DNA from: Darksidea phi
Taxonomy: Eukaryota; Ascomycota; Dothideomycetes; Pleosporales; Lentitheciaceae
Reading direction: 5' to 3'
Length of the DNA: 64,000 nucleotides
Assembly (NCBI GenBank): GCA_030770425.1
Contig: JASJFT010000176.1
Coordinates: 23,945 to 87,944 of the forward strand
The position numbers and the translations under genes are program-made. The notes under the pieces were generated by a model, which worked only from the letters and a program-made list of their open reading frames with translations, did not search any database and was not told where the DNA came from. Shown piece after piece: positions 15,201-27,699 of the stretch. The stretch's first letter is position 1. Every line of letters starts with the position of its first letter.

Positions 15201-15450
15201 ATATAAGCGAGCCTCTAAGCGAGCCCCTTTTCTAAGCGAGTCTCCCCCTTTTCGAGATAGGTATAGGCTAAGCCTAAGCTATAATAATAATAGAAATTTA
15301 AGTCCCTACTAGACTACTACGACGAGGACCTACGATAACTAATATACTTAGTTAAATAGAAATACTACCCTACTATCTAGTAGCTAGCGTCCGATCTAAA
15401 AGGCTAAGAGGGTATAGTTTACTAATTCTATATTAACTACCTAGATAAAC
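9300..15450 (+). pseudogene. Element C gag-pol (RIP-dead)
   Basis: Reading through RIP-type stops on the + strand gives: Gag with a zinc knuckle at about 10,511-10,561 (each Cys now Tyr); a protease region; reverse transcriptase at about 12,400-12,950 with YLDDILVY at about 12,751-12,778; RNase H to about 13,500; integrase at about 13,800-14,650, recognisable from its core; and a chromodomain-like C-terminus at about 15,310-15,450. The solo LTR at 15,101-15,296 separates integrase from the chromodomain-like tail. Domain order RT-RNase H-IN-chromodomain places it with the chromoviruses. Confidence 0.82.
15101..15296. repeat. Solo LTR related to element E, TSD ATAAT
   Basis: A 196-bp relative of the two E LTRs (26,568-26,753 and 34,491-34,676), in the same orientation and alone. 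Its termini are TATAATAG...CTATAATA and both flanks carry ATAAT (15,096-15,100 and 15,297-15,301). It is the remnant of an E-family insertion that lost its interior by LTR-LTR recombination. It interrupts the 3' coding end of element C. Confidence 0.88.
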
Positions 15451-15542
15451 CCGCCCTAAGATAGATTTAAAAGATACTAGTATTAGTAAATTTTCTTTCT
15501 ATAGAGCTATCCGAGACGTATAGCTATTTAAAAGGGGGGTAC

Positions 15543-15719
15543 TATTATAGTACTAATCTATAATTATTTATACCTATTATATACTATATCTATAGCTATA
15601 GCGCTTTCTTTACTAGATCTTACTATATTAGATATATATAACCCCTACTTATTTTAGTATTAATCCTTTATAGTATAACTTATATTTTATCTTAACCCTA
15701 GTATATCTATACCATAATA
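15543..15719 (+). repeat. 3' LTR of element C (177 bp)
   Basis: Pairs with 9,097-9,273. Directly preceded by a run of A and G typical of a polypurine tract and followed by the target duplication ATTAT (15,720-15,724). Confidence 0.9.
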
Positions 15720-15724
15720 ATTAT

Positions 15725-18700
15725 AGTCTAGAATTTTTTCTACTTTTTATTCTTTATTATTTTCTCTATATATATCTACTTTATATACTACTAGTTTAGT
15801 ATCTTATAATATCTTTTCTAGTAAACTAATATAGAATATAGAATAGATTTTTATTTATAAAGATAATTTTAGTTAGTAGTTTATAAATAAGACTTATTTC
15901 TTAATCTTATAAAGTCCGATCTTAGTATAGTCTAGTTTACTATTAGATTACTTACTCTTAATATTTTTTCGTAGTAACTATATCTTTTCTCCCTCTTTAA
16001 AAGTAGATACTTTCTTTTACTTTTTATTATAGTACTTACTTATTTTATTTTAAAGGAATTCTATATCTTCCTTAAGCTATTAGTATATTTATAGAATAAT
16101 TTTTATTATTTCTTCTCTATTCTAGCTATAAGACTAAAGTTATCTAGATTCTTTATATATTTCTAGTTTAATTCTATAGTTTATAAAGAAGGATATTATC
16201 TTTATTATACTATATTATAAACTATTATATATAAATTATACTATAGATAAAAGTATAATCTAATTATTTTAATAGTAGTTTAGATAATATCTAAGATATT
16301 ATTCTACTATTTAGTTTATTTATTCTATTAGTCCGTCTATTTATAGATAATATATAGTTAATATATTATACTTAGTTTCTAATTTAGTTATAAGAATTTA
16401 CTAAAACTTTACTATAAACTTAATATTTTTATTTAAGATAATCTTATTTAGTATTCTATATTTACTAAATACGTATCTTAGTAAGATATAAATAAGTTAT
16501 TCTACTATATTTTCTTTATCTATATATAGAATAAAGTATATATATTTAGTAAACTTATCTACTACTATTAATATAGTATTATAGTATACTCTCGTCGTTA
16601 GTTTCTTAGAATATAGTAATTATATAATAAAGTCTATAGTAATAATCTTCTATAATTCTTCTATATTTTCTATTAGTTATAGTATTCTATAAGGTATATA
16701 TCTTATATATTTATTATAATAATAGTCTATATATTTTATAAGGACTTAGATAACTAGTTATTATATATATAGAAAGTAGTACGTTCTTATTAGTTATTTA
16801 AGAGTTTTTTCTACTCCTTAGTATTTATATACTAGTATCTTATAGTATTATCTAATAAATTCTTTCTATATTACCTTAGATATATAGGCTTTTTAGAATA
16901 TATAAATAATTTTATTCTTTTCTTAAATTACTTCTTAAATTTTATTTTATTTATCTATTACTTCTATAGTAGCTATATAGATCTATTAAGTCTATTTATT
17001 TTCTTTTAATTTAAGTATTATTTCTTATATTTCTACTAGCTTAGAGTAGTTATAAGTAATCGTTCTATCCGATTATAGCTTAAAAATAGTCGTACTAGGC
17101 TTCTCTATTTCTTAATAGTTAGGTCTTCTACTAAGCGCGTCTATTTATTTATTCTCTAATTCCTTAGTATATATAATCTTAATATTATAAGTTATAAGAG
17201 TTTATACCTATTATATCTATCTTCTAATTAGAGGTTTATTTATTAAGAATTCTATTAGATTTTTATAGTCTATATAGATCGTAATAGAATATTTAGATCC
17301 TTATAGATTAGATCTCTATTCCTTTAAGACTTTAATAATTACTAATAACTCTTTATTATAAATATTATAGTTAAGTTTAGCTAATAATATCTTCTATAAA
17401 AAGTAGTATACTAGTCTAAGGTTATTCTTATTATCTTTTTATAGTAATACTACTTCTATCGCGTAGTCTAATATATCTATTTTAATAATTAATAGTTCTT
17501 TAGGATTATATATCTTAATTATAGGTTTCTTAGTAAATTATTCTTTAATCTTTTTAAAGGCTTATTAGTATTCTTCCTTCTATTTAAAAGACTAGTTCTT
17601 TCTAGTAAGCTATATAAGAGGTATCGTCGTTATACTCTACTATAGTATTAGTTTTTAATAGAAGTTATAGAATTCTAAGAATAATTATAGCTCTTTAAGA
17701 TTCTTAGATATTAGCTATTCTTTAACTTTCTTAATTTATTATAGGTCTACTTTAATTTCTCCTAGTCTAATAATAAATTTTAGAAACTTTATTTCTTATA
17801 CGTAGAATTTATATTTTTATAGATAAAGATATAGTTATACTTCTTTAAGTTTTTATAAAATCTTCTTTATATATTCTTTATACTCTTTTTCTATTTTAGA
17901 GTAGATTAGGATATTATTAAGGTATACTATTATAAACTAATTAAAGTAGTTTTATAAAATATTATTAATTTATTTCTAGAATATTATAGGTATATTAGTA
18001 AGTCTAAAGGGTATTACTTAGTATTTATATAGTTCTTTCTTAGTTCTAAAAGCTATTTTCTATTCTTTATCTTTTTTAATTCGGATTTAGTAGTATATAT
18101 TCTAGATATCTAATTATATAAACTATTTAGCTTTTCTTAGTTAGTCTTATATTTCTAATATTAGAGGTAAGAGGTATTAGTTCTTAATAGTAATATTATT
18201 AAGTATTTAGTAGTCGATATATAATTATAATTTTATAGTATTCTTTTTAGGTATAAAGAGAACTAGATATCCTATAGATAAATTTAAATATTAAATATAC
18301 CTTTTTATAAGATTATCTTTAAAGTATTTTATTATAATCTTTTCTTCTTTCTCGATTAACTTATAGATTAGTCCGAATTCTAGAGTTTTTCCTTCTTATA
18401 ATAGGATCGTATAGTTCTAGAACTAGTACTAAGATAAGCTTTCTTTAAATTCTTAAAATAATTCTTCCTATTTTCTATATTATTCTAAAATATTATTACT
18501 TTCTTCTTAAGTTACGCCTAGATTCTATTATAGAAATAATACCTATTAGTTTATCTATTAAATCTAAGAATTAGCTTCTTAGAGCTATAGTATTTCTAAG
18601 ATTATATTCTAGTCGTTTAATATCTTAATTACGTTAAGTATTTTATTTTCTTTCTTCTATTCCTATAGACTAAGTTTACCTTTAGTTTTATATATCGTAG

Positions 18701-21700
18701 ATTTATTAAAGGGTTCTTCTTTAATAGTATATATAATACTAGGGTATTATTTCTTCTATTAAGGAATCTTCTTTTATCGAATAAAGTTCTTACTAATAAA
18801 GTTTTAAGTAGCCCTACTATTAATTAAGATAGTAATCTTTCTTTCTTAGTAGATTTCTTAAAGGTAGATATAGTTCTATTCTTTTATTCCTTAAATTTTT
18901 ATCTTCTTTAGCTAATACTTTATATTAATCTTAGTCTAGATATACTTTAGGTATTTATTCTTTAGGTATTTATATTATAGTCTTCCTAGAATATAATTTA
19001 ATAGTAGAAGTAGTCCTAGTATAATTTATATATATTCCTTTTATTATTAATTCTTAAATCGTTACTATCTATATACTACTTCTAGTATAACTACTTAGAT
19101 AATCCTTTTATTATAGTCTTTAGCTAGATAGTAATTATTTTTTTACTTTACTTCCTTATAAAGTCTATATTCCTTTTATATATATAAGATTTATATAATC
19201 TTAAAATATACTAAATATCTTATTTCGTACTATAGATTATCCTCTAGATCGATCTTATATCTCTAATTATTATATTTTATAAAGGTCGTTCTTATAGAAA
19301 TCTATCGTTTAATTACTATATACTATAGTTATTCTTTATTAACTATCTTTATAATATACTATATCTCTTTCTAAGTTTTTTAGTTAAGTATAAGGTTTAT
19401 AATAATAAAGTTCTACTTAACCTATTATTTAAAATCTTTAAATAGTTAATATATTAGATAAGATCTAGACTATTTCTTATAAATCTCTTATATTATTATA
19501 GATATTATAGTTTTTTTTATAAACTATAAGGCTCGAGTATATATTATATTAAGTTTTAATATTAGTCCTATTTCTTCTTTAGATAGTTAAATTATCTATA
19601 AATATTTAGTATTTTTATATAATATAATTAGATTTTCTTCTTCTAGTTCTAAGAACTTATTACTATTATTAATTATTTATAACGATATATTTATAGTATT
19701 ATTAAAGTCTTTCTACTCTATAAATAAGTCTTCCTTAGGTACTTCTTCTTATATTTCTAGTAAGAACGAAACTCTCCTCTAAGACTTCTAAGTCGTAGCT
19801 ATCTACTATTTCTATAGTTAATAGCTAATATTTAACTTAGCTTTATAGTATATCTTATACTAGTCGTATATATTATTATTTTTTTTTTTTAATATATAGG
19901 GGTATAAAGCTAAAATCTAAAAATTATATAAATAGGTATAGCCCTCTACTCGAGTTATATAAAAGTATTAACGTATTATTTTATATAATTTACGTATTCG
20001 ATAGCGTAAATAGACTTAGTAGTCCTTTAGATATATAATTATCGCGTACTACTTAGATCGTCTCGAAGGCCGAATAGCGAAACTACTAAGTCCTAATTAG
20101 AACTAGTAGTTATAGGACGTTTCTACGAAATAATCTAATATTAAATAGCCTATATATAAGGATACTAAGTACTCCCTCTACTTTCTTATATATACCTCTA
20201 CTCGTTAAATATAAAATAACTTCCTATACTATCTTTATAGATTACTATTTTATTCTACTTTAGTCTATAGGTATATCTATATATTATACTATTCTTTATA
20301 ACCCTAAAGTAGACGCCGTCTATATATACGAATATCTAGACTATAAACTTAATAATATCGTCGACTATAATTATACCTTCTAGAAGAAAGAATATAGTAA
20401 ACTTATAATTATAGAGCTATAGCTTATATATATAAAGAATTAGTTCGTATATCTACTAAATATACTATAGATAGTATAGATTTATTAGCTTAGTATCTAC
20501 TTAATATATATTAAGGTAGATAAGGATAATAAAAAGAACTTTCTTAGATAGTAGCTATTAAGACTAAGCTAACTTACTAAGAATCTTAGGGTTCTATAGA
20601 AAGACGAAGTAGTAGATTTTTTAGAGAGGAATCTCTAGACGAAGAAGAGTATAAAGTATATAATAAAGGTACTTTAAGCTATCTACGGGTTTTAAGATAT
20701 AAAAGAGATTAAAGAGATAAAGATAAAAGTAATAAAGTAATAGAGGACTGAAGTAAAGAAGAAGTTAGTAGTATAGAGTAAGATTAATAGAGGCTATTCG
20801 ATTTATATATATAGATTATTAGCGTTTCGTAGTAGTTACTTAGTATTAATATAGCGGAAATTATTATAGTATACTAGTCCTTTCCTATACTTAATTAGTA
20901 AGATCGAATAAGAGTATATAATAGAATATTATATAAAAGAGTTTATATAACGGTTTAAGCCGTCGTATATATAAGTCGTCTAATATATAGTATTATATTT
21001 CTATATTATAGCTACTCTATCCCTTTTACCCTATTAGATATATTAGGGTTTTTTCTTTCTTAGACTTAACCTATAATCCTTTATTAGGTATTTCTACTTC
21101 TTATATTTAAAGTATACTTATTTCTTATAAAGTTTTTATTTCTTAGAGTTCTATTTCTCTTTTTTAGACTCTAAGCTAGTCTCTAGGACTATTAGCTCTA
21201 ATCTATAGTATTTTTCTTCTTTCTTCTTTTTATAGAATCCAACTTTTTCTTTCTTTTTCTAATTCTAAAGGTAGAGATTATTATCGATTTTAATAGCTTA
21301 TTTAATTATCTCTTATATAGTCTATAGTCTATCTATTTAAATTATTTTATATCGAATATTATCTTTTAATCCTTTATAATAATATAATATAAGGGCTACT
21401 TCTTTCTACTAAATCTTAGTAGCGAGTTATTTAAACTTAGATATATATATAACGGTAGACTTAGTCTATTTAAGATATATAATCTTTTATTCTACTAGTC
21501 TCTCTAAGTTAATATTTCTAAATATAATATATAGCTTATTTTTAAAGTACTTATAGCTTAAGAAGATAGCTCTAGTTTTATTACTCTAATAGGTTTTATT
21601 AAGTTATAGTCTTTCGTTTAAATAGGTCTTAAACTAGACGATAGCTCTTCCTATAAATTATACTACTATAAATAATATTTTTAAGATCTTATTAGATAGT

Positions 21701-22072
21701 TATACCTTATTAAGATCGAGATAGATTACTATATTAGCTAGGAATTTCTTAAGTTTAGATCGTATTCTATTAAACTTCTTTAATTCTTTTAACTTTAATA
21801 GTTTCCTTATATATCTCTTTAATTCTTTTATTAGTATTATAATTTATACTTTTAGTATATCTTCTTATTTCTTAAACGCGTATTAATTCTTAATAATCCT
21901 TTTAAAGTTTTCTATAGTTATACTACCTTTTAGGGAATTAAATTCCCTATAGCTTTCTACTTCTAAGGGTTTACCTTAAGTTAGTAGCTATATCGTTCTA
22001 CTTTATTAGATTTCTTCTCCTACTATCGTAGTTAGCTATTCCTACCTACTAGATAGTTAAGGTATTAACGGG
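15725..22072 (-). pseudogene. D2 gag-pol (RIP-dead), interrupted by an A-tailed insert
   Basis: Minus-strand gag-pol of D2. Going from right to left: Gag region (about 21,000-22,000, continuing left of the 19,874-20,961 insert), protease, reverse transcriptase at about 17,600-18,300 with the catalytic box legible as YLNNILIY at about 17,903-17,935, RNase H, and integrase at about 15,900-16,750. It retains the RT that sister copy D1 lacks. The chromodomain follows beyond the C insertion at about 8,940-9,096. All frames carry numerous stops at former Gln/Trp codons. Confidence 0.83.
19874..20961 (-). mobile_element. A-tailed 1,088-bp insert of unknown origin, 11-bp TSD
   Basis: This segment is present in D2 and absent from D1. 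It is bounded by a perfect 11-bp duplication GTCGTATATAT (19,863-19,873 and 20,962-20,972). On the minus strand it ends in a poly(A)-like run (the T-rich run at about 19,880-19,891 on +). A long variable-length duplication plus an A tail is the signature of target-primed reverse transcription, so it is a LINE fragment, a SINE-like element or a retroposed transcript. I do not recognise its coding content. Some + strand frames around 20,560-20,900 look protein-like, which would be antisense to the tail, so this is weak. Confidence 0.7.
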
Positions 22073-22217
22073 GTCTAGGCTTAATAGATTATTCGGTCTC
22101 GTTTAGAGTTTATACTTAAGATAGAAAAAAAGAAGTAAGAATAAATAGATAATAGTTTAATTATATTAATAGATAAGGATTAATCTAAATTTAAATTAAT
22201 TATAAAGAAAAACTATC
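22073..22217 (-). repeat. D2 5' LTR, first fragment
   Basis: Outer part of the D2 5' LTR, cut by insertion of element B. The LTR resumes for only 18 bp at 38,914-38,931 before D1 cuts it again, then finishes at 44,497-44,771. The three pieces add up to 438 bp against 448 bp for the intact 3' LTR. Confidence 0.88.
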
Positions 22218-22403
22218 TATTATACCTACTTCTACTAAAGAACTTCTAGATTATTATCGATCCGACTATAGTTACGTACCGAATCCTATATAATTCTACG
22301 TCCTACTATTATATCTTCTTAAGAATTTATCTTATCTCTATTCGAATATAATCCTTTTACTATCTTAGTATTTCTATATCTACCTACCTATATATACCTT
22401 ATA
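22218..22403 (+). repeat. 5' LTR of element B (186 bp)
   Basis: Same length as and direct repeat of 38,723-38,908, and reverse complement of 4,125-4,300. Termini TATTATACC...CTTATA. Confidence 0.9.
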
Positions 22404-25400
22404 ATTCGAATCCTTTTTACTCCTTTCTAAGGACTAGTAGTACGGCGTTAATATTAAAAGCTAATACTTTAAAAGTTCTTATTAATTATACTATACGATA
22501 TCTATTTAAAGCTATTAGTATACCTTCTTATACTATCTACTTAAAGAAGAGTACTTACTTTAGTACCTATCTATCTAGTAAACGAAATAATCCTAATATA
22601 TAGCTAGTCGGCGAAGTATACTAGTAGTATCTTAAGTTTAATAAATAATAAGTTTAAAAATTAGAATTAGACGACGAAAATAACTACTAGCTAGAGAACC
22701 TATTTAACTTTAAAAATATTTAAAAGGGTTAATACGTCTCTAAAACCCCTACGACCTATATATAGTATAATAATAGAAATACCTTAGAGGTATCTAATAA
22801 GCTACTATCTTTTAATAGAATCCTAATAATAGTTATAACTAATAAAGACTACTAATCTATATAAGAAAATAATAGAATATCTAGCTACGAAAATACGGCT
22901 TATATAAGTAGATTCTAATTATACTAATACTTAGCTCCTACTATACTATCTATATTAGGAGCTAATAATACCCTAATAGGTAGTAATTATCTAGGTATAG
23001 CCTATACTATATCTATCTATATTCTAGCCTTAGATAAAGTACTTCTAGTTAAGATAGTATAAATACTACTTAACCTTTAATATTAGAATATATTAATTAA
23101 CTAGATTAAGACTATATAAACGGACCTTACTATAGTCTAAGTAGTCTTCGGACTAGTTACGGTAACCTCTTAGACTATAGCCGGTCTACCTCTAGTAGAT
23201 AATACTTATTAGAAGCTATCTAATCTAATTAAGATTAGGAATCCTTCTATATTAAACTTAGTAAAGAAAACCCCGACGACCTAAACTATAGACTATTAAA
23301 TTAGAGATATTAATAGTCTCTTCTAAATTAACTTTATTACTACTAATACCCTTAAGTATACTATATAGGTTATAATACTTATTAAAAATAACGTATATTA
23401 TAATCTACTAAACTAAGTTATTAATAATAGTAAAGTTATTATATAGCTTTAGCTATAGATAAAACTTAAGAGTCTTATAAAGGACCCTATTCTAATAAAA
23501 TTTAATAACTATTTTAAGTTTTAGAATATTAAATAGTACTAGAATAATAGCTTTAACTTCTTCTTTAACTATTTTATAACTTATAAAGCTATCCTAAAAG
23601 TAAAGCCCTTTAGTAGTAATATAAGCTCTAATATACTAAAGATATCTATAATATAAAGTAAATATCTAGAACTTTTATACTATAAGATATAAAGAGATAG
23701 CTAGTTTAAGAATATATAAACTTAGATATAGTTTAAATATATCTTATAGAATATAAAGATAGTAGTATACTTTACTTCTATACTAGCTACTCTCCTAAAG
23801 GTTTCTAACCTTAATTTAACTATAAGTAAAAAGTATACTACGTCTTTAGTAGCTTTAAGTAATTCTAGTTAAAAGAAATAGAATTAAAAGCCCTCTTAGT
23901 AGGGTAATACTAGATAATCTCTATTAAGAACCCTATTATACTCTAAGAGTATAACGTTAATATCCCGATCTAAGACTAACTAAAAGAAGAATTATTAAAA
24001 GTATTACTCTAAAGGTAATAATAGGTTAGATAAAACTTAAGAAGAGAAAATTAACTCGTCCTTAAAAAAAGATAAACCCTAGTTATTAATATTATTATAA
24101 TACTACTAAGACTAAATACTAATAATAAATTCTTATAAATTACTAGTAATATAAGGATATACCTCTTTATAGATATTTTAATATAGGCCTAGAGTCTTTT
24201 TAATATAGAATTAGACTTAAATATTATTAAAGAGAACCTTATACTATAGTAGAATCTTTCTAAGATATTATTATATATAAAATTATAAATATATTAAGTC
24301 TTTAGTATACTACTATATCTAAAAGAGCTATATATTATTATAATAATAATATAGAATTCTTAAGGTATAATAAGAATAATAAATTCTTAAGTATTTTAGA
24401 CTACTTCTATAAATAGCTATAATCTTATTCTTAGCTAGCTATAACTATATAAGGTAGACCCTTAAATAGATTACTAAAAGAGATCTTTTAAGTAGTAGGA
24501 TAGAAGTATAGTAGCTAAGTATATTAAAGTTAAGATAATATCTAATAATTTAATATAATAGCTATAATTTAAAAAGAAAGTATATATACTATACCTAGAA
24601 AGCTTTTATACTTAATTATTTATAAATAAAGAAGAGTATTAACTTTAATTCTCTAATATAGTAGAGGCTATAGAATATCTATAGATATCTATTAGTAAAA
24701 TACTAACCCTAGAAGGTAATAAATCTTAGAATACTTAATACTAAAATAAATAAGGCTTATTTTAGTTAAAAAACTAGACTCTATAATTTTATAATTATCT
24801 TATCTACTACGTAAAGTAATACCCTAAACTAGTATAGCTACCCGAGACTATAGTCTCTTAGGTTATAGTATTAGTAATAAATACCCCTTTATAAAGGGTT
24901 ACGACTCTTTATTAAAAGGGGTAATAGAAGTCTAAAAACTATTTAAATACTTTCTATAATAATTCTAATAAAGAAATTAACTTTAAGAAAGTTATAAAAG
25001 TATTAAAATATTTTTATAATTAGCTTTAGTACTTTAGTTCTAAACTTACTAGTAGAATTACTTCTAACTTAAAGTACGATTATACTATTAATCTTAAAAA
25101 GAAAAAAATATTATTAAATCTATTTATTTATAATCTTTCTAAAAGAGAACTTAAGATTTTAAGGGAATATCTCGATAATTTACTAAAGAAGGGGTAGATT
25201 TAGTTTAATAAGTCTCTAGTAGGGATCCTAATACTTTTTATACCTAAAGCTAATAGTATACTTTAATTATATATTAATTATAAAGATTTAAATAAGATAA
25301 TAATTAAAAATTATTACCTTATACCTCTTATAAGTAAGATACTAGACTAATTATCTAGAACTAAAGTCTTTATAAAACTTAATCTTTATAAGATATATTA

Positions 25401-26567
25401 TTAATTATATATTAAGAAGAGTAATAAGTAGAAGATAGTATTTAAAATATATTATAACTACTTTAAATACTTAATAATACTATTTAGCCTTATAAATATA
25501 TTTACTATATTTTAATTATATATTTATAGAGTCTTAGGTAGTCTATTAAATAAAATATATATTATTTATTTAGATAATATTCTTATATACTTTAAAAAGA
25601 AGAAGGATTATAAATAATATATTTATAAAGTTCTTAAGAGGTTATATAATTAGAGACTTTATTATAAAGTCTTAAAGTATACCTTCTCTATAAAGTTAGT
25701 AGAGTTTTTTAACTTTATTATAACCCTCTATAGGGTAGTTATAGACCCGATATAAGTCTAAATAATTAAAGAGTAGCTAGAGTCTAAGGACTATTAGAAT
25801 ATCTAAGTATTTTTTAAATTTATAAACTTTTATTAATAGTTTATATATAACTACTTAGATATTATTTATCTATTTCTAAAATATATAACCTCTACGTAGA
25901 ATTTAATACTAGTCTAATAAGATTCTAGTAAGAATACGTTAGTAGAAAAGTTAAAGAAGATTAAAAAGAATCTTATAAAGTAATATACTTCTTAGTTTTA
26001 ACTAGAAGATATATATAATACGTTTCTTATACTTTATAAGCTCTTTATAAGAGTTCTTATCCTCTAGTACTTTAATCTAGTAAAACTTATAATAGTTATT
26101 ACTAATATCTCCGAGTTTACTATAGTAGCTATTCTATTATAGCTATAGATAATAGTACTCTTAATAGAAAAATACTAGAAACTAGTTATATTCTTTAGTC
26201 GTAAGTTTACTAGGTTATAGATTTAGTAAAATACTTATAATAAAGAGTTATTTACTATTATAAAAACCTTTAGATAGTAGTAATATTATATTAAGTATAC
26301 TTTAGATACTATTTATATACTATATAACTATAATAATCTAAGATATTTTATAACTATAAAAGTACTTTTACCTAAGTAAGTATACTAGACTAAAGAATTA
26401 GCTTATTTTAATTTTAAGATCGAATATAAGCCTAGTATAAAGAATCTAGCTAATATACTATTATAATAATCTAATTATACTAAAGACTTTTAGCTTAGAA
26501 AGAAAAGAGTACTAAGAAATATTATACTTTCTATACTCTAAAATAAACTCTAGATATAAATACTTTA
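22404..26567 (+). pseudogene. Element B gag, RT and RNase H (RIP-dead)
   Basis: The + strand polyprotein remnant starts with a long Gag-like region (to about 24,000). Reverse transcriptase lies at about 25,130-25,750, with the catalytic box readable as YLDNILIY near 25,564-25,590. RNase H follows to about 26,470. It stops at 26,567 where element E is inserted (duplication CTTTA). The frame resumes at 34,682 with the integrase part. The reading frame is broken by dozens of RIP-type stops. Confidence 0.82.
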
Positions 26568-26753
26568 TATAATAGACTAGCCTCGAAGTAGAACTTTAAC
26601 GAGCGTTAATAATATTATTAATATCTATAAAAAGGAGATAAAGGGTTTTTACTTCGTATTTTCTTTTATATAAGTGAGCCTCTAAGTAAGCCCCTTTTCT
26701 AAGTAAGCCTCCCCCTTTTCGAGATAGGTATAGGCTAAGCCTAAGCTATAATA
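26568..26753 (-). repeat. 3' LTR of element E (186 bp)
   Basis: Pairs with 34,491-34,676. Termini TATAATAG...CTATAATA. Adjacent on its inner side to the polypurine tract (read on the minus strand). Confidence 0.9.
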
Positions 26754-26840
26754 TACCTCCTTCCCTACTTCGTATTATCCCTATATAGTAGAGTATTATA
26801 GGGCGAGTCGGGGGGGGGGAAGAGGAGAGGAAGGAAGGGA

Positions 26841-27053
26841 TCGTTCGAAGTAGTAGTAACTAGTTAGGTTTACTACAGGGGGGGGTCGTTCGAAGTAGTA
26901 GTAACTCGTTAGGTTTACTATAGGGGGGGGTCGTTCGAAGTAGTAGTAACCCGTTAGGTTTACTACGAGGGGGGGTTATTTAAAGTAGTAGTAACCCGTT
27001 AGATTTACTATAGGGGAGGTTATTCGAAGTAGTAGTAACTAGTTAGGTTTACC
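26841..27053. repeat. Minisatellite, five units of about 45 bp
   Basis: Units begin at 26,841, 26,886, 26,931, 26,976 and 27,020. Each holds a GAAGTAGTAGTAAC-like core (degraded in unit 4), a GTTAGGTTTACTA-like segment and a G run of about 4-9. Units 2-3 are nearly identical and the later ones more diverged. It lies in the 3' non-coding part of E, between the LTR and the antisense coding remnant. Confidence 0.9.
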
Positions 27054-27155
27054 TACTTAAGCTCGTCTAAGGGTTTATTACTCTACTCGCCTATAGGAGT
27101 AGTTACGGTAATAGAGGTTTATATATTACTCTAACGGATTTTCGTAGCGGTAATA

Positions 27156-27290
27156 TTATACTTATATTATTTATTTTAGTATAATACTTCCGTTTAATAG
27201 GTAGCGTAGTAACGAGGTAGTAAAGTTATACTTACGTCGTTTATTTTAATATAATATTTCTATTAAGTAGGTAGTATAGTAACCCGGTAG
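27156..27290. repeat. Two 65-bp direct repeats, period 70 bp
   Basis: Copies at 27,156-27,220 and 27,226-27,290 share the pattern TTATACTTA...TTTATTTTA...TAATA...GTAGTAACNNGGTAG. They lie just upstream of a TATAAAT sequence (27,333-27,339) and a pyrimidine-rich run, so they could be promoter repeats of the + strand unit that follows. That role is inference. Confidence 0.75.
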
Positions 27291-27699
27291 AGTCGAAGTA
27301 ATATAATAGATTATACTTATATTATATACCTTATATAAATACTCTATTATCCTTAAAATAACTTCGACTTACTCTTCTTCTCTTTTACCCTCTTCGTTCT
27401 CTCTCTCTATACTTCTTACTAGACGTTTTTCGTTCTTATTAATACTTTTTCCTCGCCCTTCTTAGTATCCTTTAGTTCCTATCTTAATATCTCTTCTTTC
27501 TCCTTCGTAGGTTTCTTTAGCTTTATATCGACGTACTTTCTTTTACTTCTTTAGTTATCTTTAGCTTTATATAGACGTTTCTTCGAGTTCCTAGGATATC
27601 TAGTATAATTAATAGTATTTCGTCTCTTAGTAGTTCCTCTACTACTATCGAAGATATCTTAAGTACTAGTAGAGGTAAGCCGCTAGAGTATTCTTCTTC

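Larger units (their letters stand above)
9097..15719 (+). mobile_element. Ty3/Gypsy chromovirus C, complete, TSD ATTAT
   Basis: Two 177-bp LTRs (9,097-9,273 and 15,543-15,719) with termini TATTATAG...CTATAATA (the 3' copy ends CCATAATA) enclose a + strand gag-pol. The 5-bp duplication ATTAT is seen at 9,092-9,096 and 15,720-15,724. A polypurine tract of A and G (15,530-15,539) lies just before the 3' LTR. Total 6,623 bp, or about 6,422 bp without the solo LTR that interrupts it. It was inserted in the chromodomain region of D2. Confidence 0.9.

Noticed and set aside
22404..22420. tRNA-like primer binding site after the B 5' LTR
   Set aside because: It resembles part of a T-arm, but lacks a TGG start and may be altered by RIP, so the primer cannot be named.
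26841..27053. CRISPR-like regular array
   Set aside because: Units are head-to-tail with no unique spacers, in a eukaryotic retrotransposon; it is a minisatellite.
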